NCBI GenBank assembly: GCA_018433765.1
Contig: JAHDQO010000012.1
Coordinates: forward strand, 1 to 64,000
DNA: 64,000 bases
Direction: 5' to 3'
Origin: Tissierellales bacterium
GTDB taxonomy: Bacteria > Bacillota > Clostridia > Tissierellales > Sedimentibacteraceae
A program made the position numbers and the translations under genes. Positions 62,336 through 64,000 of this stretch are shown piece after piece. The stretch's first letter is position 1, and the number at the start of each line of letters is the position of its first letter. The notes below the pieces were generated by a model. It ran no database searches. It had not been told where the DNA came from and worked only from the letters and a program-made list of their open reading frames with translations.

Positions 62336-62962
62336 ATGTTAAATAAAATATATGATGCTATGATGAACGGAGATATTGCGTCAATAGGTCAGTTAACGAA
62401 AGACGCTTTAGATGAAAATATTGTGCCTAAAACAATTATAGATGACGGACTTTTAAGAGCAATGAATGAAATTGGAGAATTATTTAAAAATGGAGAACTA
62501 TTTGTTCCAGAAGTATTAATGAGAGCTCAAGCCTTAAACATGTCGATGCAAATACTTGAACCATTGTTAAAGGAAGGAGATATAGATAAGAAAGGCAAAA
62601 TCGTAATGGGAACAGTTAAAGGTGACCTTCATGATATAGGTAAAAATCTTGTTATTTTAATGCTTGAAGGTGCAGGATATGAAGTAATTGATCTCGGTGT
62701 AGATGTATCAGAACAAAAAATAATTGATGCAGTAAAAGAGCATAATCCTGATTTTATAGCAATGTCTGCAATGCTTACAACAACTATGGTTAATATGGAA
62801 AAATGCATAGAAGCTATAAAAGGTGAAGGATTATATGATAATTTGAAGGTATTAGTTGGAGGTGCTCCTGTAACAAATACTTTTGCTGAAAAAATAGGTG
62901 CATACTATTCTTCAGATGCTTCATCAGCAGTTGAGCTTGCTAATCAATTGATTGCATCATAA
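62336..62962 (+). CDS. Corrinoid (B12-binding) methyl carrier protein
   Basis: A 208-residue MtbC/MttC-type corrinoid protein. An N-terminal helical cap (ALDENIVPKTIIDDGLLRAM through VPEVLMRAQALNMSM) precedes the B12-binding Rossmann domain with the cobalt-ligating motif DLHDIG in GTVKGDLHDIGKNLV (His near residue 102). It accepts methyl from the upstream MttB-family enzyme. I start at ATG 62336, preceded by ATGGAGGAAAAATCAAAC; an ATG at 62318 is part of the ribosome site. A terminator follows. Confidence 0.93.
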   Translation: MLNKIYDAMMNGDIASIGQLTKDALDENIVPKTIIDDGLLRAMNEIGELFKNGELFVPEVLMRAQALNMSMQILEPLLKEGDIDKKGKIVMGTVKGDLHDIGKNLVILMLEGAGYEVIDLGVDVSEQKIIDAVKEHNPDFIAMSAMLTTTMVNMEKCIEAIKGEGLYDNLKVLVGGAPVTNTFAEKIGAYYSSDASSAVELANQLIAS

Positions 62963-62967
62963 AAAAC

Positions 62968-63009
62968 AAAAAACCTTCTTAGCTGTTATAAATTAAGAAG
63001 GTTTTTTTA
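62968..63009. terminator. Bidirectional terminator between convergent genes
   Basis: AAAAAACCTTCTTA (62968-62981) pairs with TAAGAAGGTTTTTT (62994-63007). A and T flanks allow it to end both the corrinoid gene and the convergent flavodoxin-like gene. Confidence 0.92.
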
Positions 63010-63011
63010 TT

Positions 63012-63569
63012 TTATTTGAGTATATTTTCTCCAAGTGAAATTACTTTATTTATAGTGTAAATGTCTTTAGAGACATCATTTTTTTCAAATGCTCTACAGT
63101 AAACATAATCAACTGCTTCTATTCCTAAATAACTCCACATATCTTGAAAGCTTCTTAAGGCATTTACAGCACCTGAGGTATATGGGTCGCTAGCTGCATA
63201 AGCCATAATTATTCCAATTTTTATATTTTCAAAAGCTTCCTTACCTTTTCCTAATAAAATTGCATAAAGCCTGTCTATAAATAATTTAGTTTGAGCAGAC
63301 ATATTAAACCAATAAATAGGAGTAGCAATGATCATTCCATCACAGCTTAAAATTTCATCATATATTTTTGCCATATCATCATTTATTACACATGTTCCTA
63401 CCTTTTCACAAAATCTACAGCCTTGACATGGTTTTATATCCATCTCATTAAGTGTATATGTTATAGTTTTACCACCTATTTTTTCAATTCTTTCTTTACA
63501 TTTATCTGCTAAAAAATTTGTATTGCCTTCCCTTCTTGGACTTCCTTTTATAATTAATATCTTCTTCAT
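63012..63569 (-). CDS. NADPH-dependent FMN reductase / flavodoxin-fold oxidoreductase
   Basis: A 185-residue flavoprotein with KGSPRREGNTNFLADKCKER (FMN phosphate loop), PCQGCRFCEKVGTC (compact cysteine motif of the Isf type) and ATPIYWFNMSAQTKLFIDR. It is distinct from but related to the protein at 27561. It may supply low-potential electrons for corrinoid reactivation together with the adjacent RACo-like gene, but that is inference. ATG follows GTGAAAGGAATGTATTA on the minus strand. Confidence 0.88.
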   Translation of the reverse strand: MKKILIIKGSPRREGNTNFLADKCKERIEKIGGKTITYTLNEMDIKPCQGCRFCEKVGTCVINDDMAKIYDEILSCDGMIIATPIYWFNMSAQTKLFIDRLYAILLGKGKEAFENIKIGIIMAYAASDPYTSGAVNALRSFQDMWSYLGIEAVDYVYCRAFEKNDVSKDIYTINKVISLGENILK

Positions 63570-63635
63570 TAATACATTCCTTTCACTAACTTTACTATTT
63601 ATACCTTTCTTTTTATCTTAATTTTTAACGGTTAA

Positions 63636-64000
63636 TCAAAATCCCATATTTTCTATAAAATAATTATTAAATCTCTTATCCATTGATAATTCAACATATC
63701 TACATTTATTGATAATTTGATAGACTTTATCTCTTGAACTAGTGTTTAGTAGATATTTAACAGCTCCACCAAGAGAACTGTTACCAACTGTTTCAGACTT
63801 ATCTTTCATAGCTGAAGGTATAATTCCAACCTTACATGCGTTTTCTATATTAATATGTTTTCCAAATCCTCCTGCTAGATAAAGCTTCTCAATTTCGTTT
63901 ATATTAATACCTGCTTCATCTAGTAAAACCTTTATACCTGAGTATATTGCAGATTTTGCAAGCTGTACTTCTCGTATATCTTTTTGGTAAAAACTGATAT
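63636..64000 (-). CDS. RACo/RamA-type corrinoid activation protein, C-terminal part (runs off window)
   Basis: A minus-strand frame is open from the window edge to a TGA at 63636-63638, 121 codons. FYQKDIREVQLAKSAIYSGI, LYLAGGFGKHINIENACKVG and ETVGNSSLGGAVKYLL are hallmarks of the C-terminal ASKHA domain (DUF4445) of corrinoid-reducing ATPases such as RACo. These proteins use ATP to reduce inactive Co(II) corrinoid back to Co(I). Its position beside an MttB/corrinoid pair makes the assignment strong. The N-terminal ferredoxin domain lies outside the window. Confidence 0.9.
   Translation of the reverse strand, partial: ISFYQKDIREVQLAKSAIYSGIKVLLDEAGININEIEKLYLAGGFGKHINIENACKVGIIPSAMKDKSETVGNSSLGGAVKYLLNTSSRDKVYQIINKCRYVELSMDKRFNNYFIENMGF

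Noticed and set aside
1-64000. tRNA or rRNA genes
   Set aside because: No tRNA signatures (T-loop GGTTCRANNCC with matching acceptor stem) or rRNA-like stretches were noticed on either strand.

Overview
The window is strongly AT-rich DNA with AGGAGG-type ribosome sites, frequent TTG and GTG starts, a T-box leader, LytTR and PucR regulators, CcpA-like and Fur-like sites, and many oxygen-sensitive enzymes: a four-subunit 2-oxoacid:ferredoxin oxidoreductase, a tungsten-type aldehyde oxidoreductase, ferredoxins, a corrinoid methyltransferase system, FeoAB and a selenoprotein. This fits an anaerobic, amino-acid- and methylamine-using Firmicute of the Clostridia/Tissierellia type (a Sedimentibacter-like organism is my guess; the placement is inference).

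Layout. 1-140 is the right end of an IS3-family element. 174-2249 holds an MFS sugar-type transporter and a GNAT acetyltransferase on the minus strand. 2335-7797 is a T-box-controlled leucine operon, leuA-leuC-leuD-leuB, followed by a small basic protein. 8434-19310 and 19313-30671 are two tandem, paralogous superclusters. Each has a divergent PucR regulator, a lipoprotein substrate-binding protein, a complete Dpp/Opp-type ABC importer and a DUF917 protein. The first adds an M29-like peptidase and a nitroreductase; the second adds an iron-sulfur flavoprotein, a polyferredoxin and a tungsten aldehyde oxidoreductase. 30833-35913 is a LytS/LytR two-component system with an unknown protein, a CstA-family transporter and a small selenoprotein that ordinary gene calling misses (ATA start, in-frame TGA, good bacterial SECIS). 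36105-41349 is a DUF3798 lipoprotein with a ribose-type ABC importer. 42234-47342 is a sigma-54 promoter, a YfcC-type transporter, an opine dehydrogenase-family enzyme, a sigma-54 activator and a small ACT-like protein. 47564-49677 is FeoAB with a Fur box, followed by a GntR/FadR regulator. 51139-54262 is porGDAB on the minus strand with a textbook sigma-54 promoter and a divergent PAS-AAA activator.

56024-64000 is the most interesting part. A divergent XRE-cupin regulator faces RidA, both subunits of aconitase X, a DUF1904 protein, a BCCT betaine transporter, an MttB-family (non-pyrrolysine) methyltransferase and its corrinoid protein. A flavodoxin-fold protein and the C-terminus of a RACo-type corrinoid activator follow on the opposite strand. 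Together they suggest uptake and demethylation of a quaternary amine, possibly an N-methylated hydroxyproline, whose ring is then dehydrated by aconitase X. To my knowledge this combination is not a standard described pathway.

The intergenic DNA carries an unusual modular repeat family: an 18-bp hairpin of the type GTTTTAC-N4-GTAAAAC, separated by about 62 bp of low-complexity spacer. It occurs across the whole window, forms a six-hairpin alternating array at 50617-50946, and even supplies the last codons of leuA.
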